Source: Halobiforma nitratireducens JCM 10879 (lineage in GTDB: Archaea; Halobacteriota; Halobacteria; Halobacteriales; Natrialbaceae). From it: a stretch of 50,209 nt of DNA. Both the position numbers and the translations under genes were made by a program. Under the pieces are notes generated by a model, which saw nothing but the letters and a program-made list of their open reading frames with translations, made no database searches and had not been told where the DNA came from. The DNA lies in NCBI RefSeq assembly GCF_000337895.1, contig NZ_AOMA01000125.1, positions 1 to 50,209 of the forward strand, given 5' to 3'. Positions 49,990-50,209 of the stretch are shown one piece after another. Within the stretch, counting starts at the first letter, position 1, and each line of letters starts with the position of its first letter.

Positions 49990-50209
49990 ATGTCAAGCGA
50001 CCAGTCAGACCCGGTCAAGACGATCTGTCCGTACTGCGGCGTCGGCTGTGGCATCCAGATCACCGGCGGTGACGAGCCGTCGGACGTCCAGTTCATGCCG
50101 TGGGGCGGTGCCCCCGTCAACGAGGGACGTGTCTGCATCAAAGGCGGCGCAGCGACGGAGGTCGTCGATCACGAGGACCGACTCACCGAGCCGCTCATCC
50201 ACGAAGACG
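49990..50209 (+). CDS. formate dehydrogenase-type molybdopterin oxidoreductase, N-terminal part
   Basis: Only the first 73 residues are in the window. They read MSSDQSDPVKTICPYCGVGC then GIQITGGDEPSDVQFMPWGG and NEGRVCIKGGAATEVV. CPYCGVGC followed by RVCIKG is the N-terminal [4Fe-4S] motif (CxxCxxxC...C) of the formate-dehydrogenase/nitrate-reductase superfamily of molybdo-bis-MGD enzymes, closest in form to formate dehydrogenase alpha subunits. The enzyme would oxidise formate or a related substrate. The rest lies beyond the window edge, so the substrate class is an estimate. Confidence 0.82.
   Translation, partial: MSSDQSDPVKTICPYCGVGCGIQITGGDEPSDVQFMPWGGAPVNEGRVCIKGGAATEVVDHEDRLTEPLIHED

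Noticed and set aside
1-50209. CRISPR array, tRNA or rRNA genes
   Set aside because: No regularly spaced direct repeats of 25-40 bases, no cloverleaf with a T-arm, and no rRNA-like sequence were seen. Only short tandem and palindromic repeats occur.

Overview
The window is about 50 kb of a high-GC haloarchaeal chromosome, most like the Natrialbales/Haloterrigena-Natrinema type. This rests on very acidic proteins, twin-arginine lipoproteins, short or absent 5' leaders behind TATA-like boxes, an archaeal lipid gene (carS), an archaeal wyosine gene, a riboflavin kinase fused to a DNA-binding domain, and an AglB-type N-glycosylation locus. It is inference from gene content; no rRNA, tRNA or CRISPR array is visible.

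Layout. 0-7 kb: housekeeping genes (sulfurtransferase, CDP-archaeol synthase, 2-hydroxyacid dehydrogenase, proline dehydrogenase, two membrane proteins, branched-chain aminotransferase). 7.2-12.1 kb: a Tat lipoprotein beta-propeller next to a CopC-CopD fusion, then a decayed mobile-element-like stretch with a palindromic repeat, and a divergent regulator/membrane-protein pair. 12.2-18.4 kb: ribB plus a regulator-kinase (ribK), a TbsP-like regulator, a TYW1 homologue, phosphoglycolate phosphatase, small membrane proteins and a universal stress protein. 18.5-26.1 kb: a glycerol module with a membrane protein and glpK on the minus strand, divergent from glpABC. The glpC stop overlaps the start of a degenerate Orc1/Cdc6-like ATPase, which is followed by a CHAT-domain (caspase-like) protein.

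29.8-45.6 kb is a protein N-glycosylation island. The oligosaccharyltransferase aglB (minus) lies at one end. The sugar-nucleotide and lipid-loading genes aglF, aglM and aglJ, preceded by a flippase, lie at the other. The variable middle, which looks less GC-rich than its flanks, holds two GT2 glycosyltransferases, an AglQ-like protein, a GT61 glycosyltransferase and three diverged paralogues of a protein with a ParB/sulfiredoxin-like C-terminal motif. These paralogues are the best candidate here for an undescribed function. The aglM gene carries an exact 63-bp in-frame tandem duplication.

45.8-50.2 kb: small regulators, a possible structured RNA, an aldehyde:ferredoxin-oxidoreductase-family protein that appears to have lost all its iron-sulfur cysteines, a conserved hypothetical protein, and the start of a formate-dehydrogenase-type molybdoenzyme cut by the window edge.
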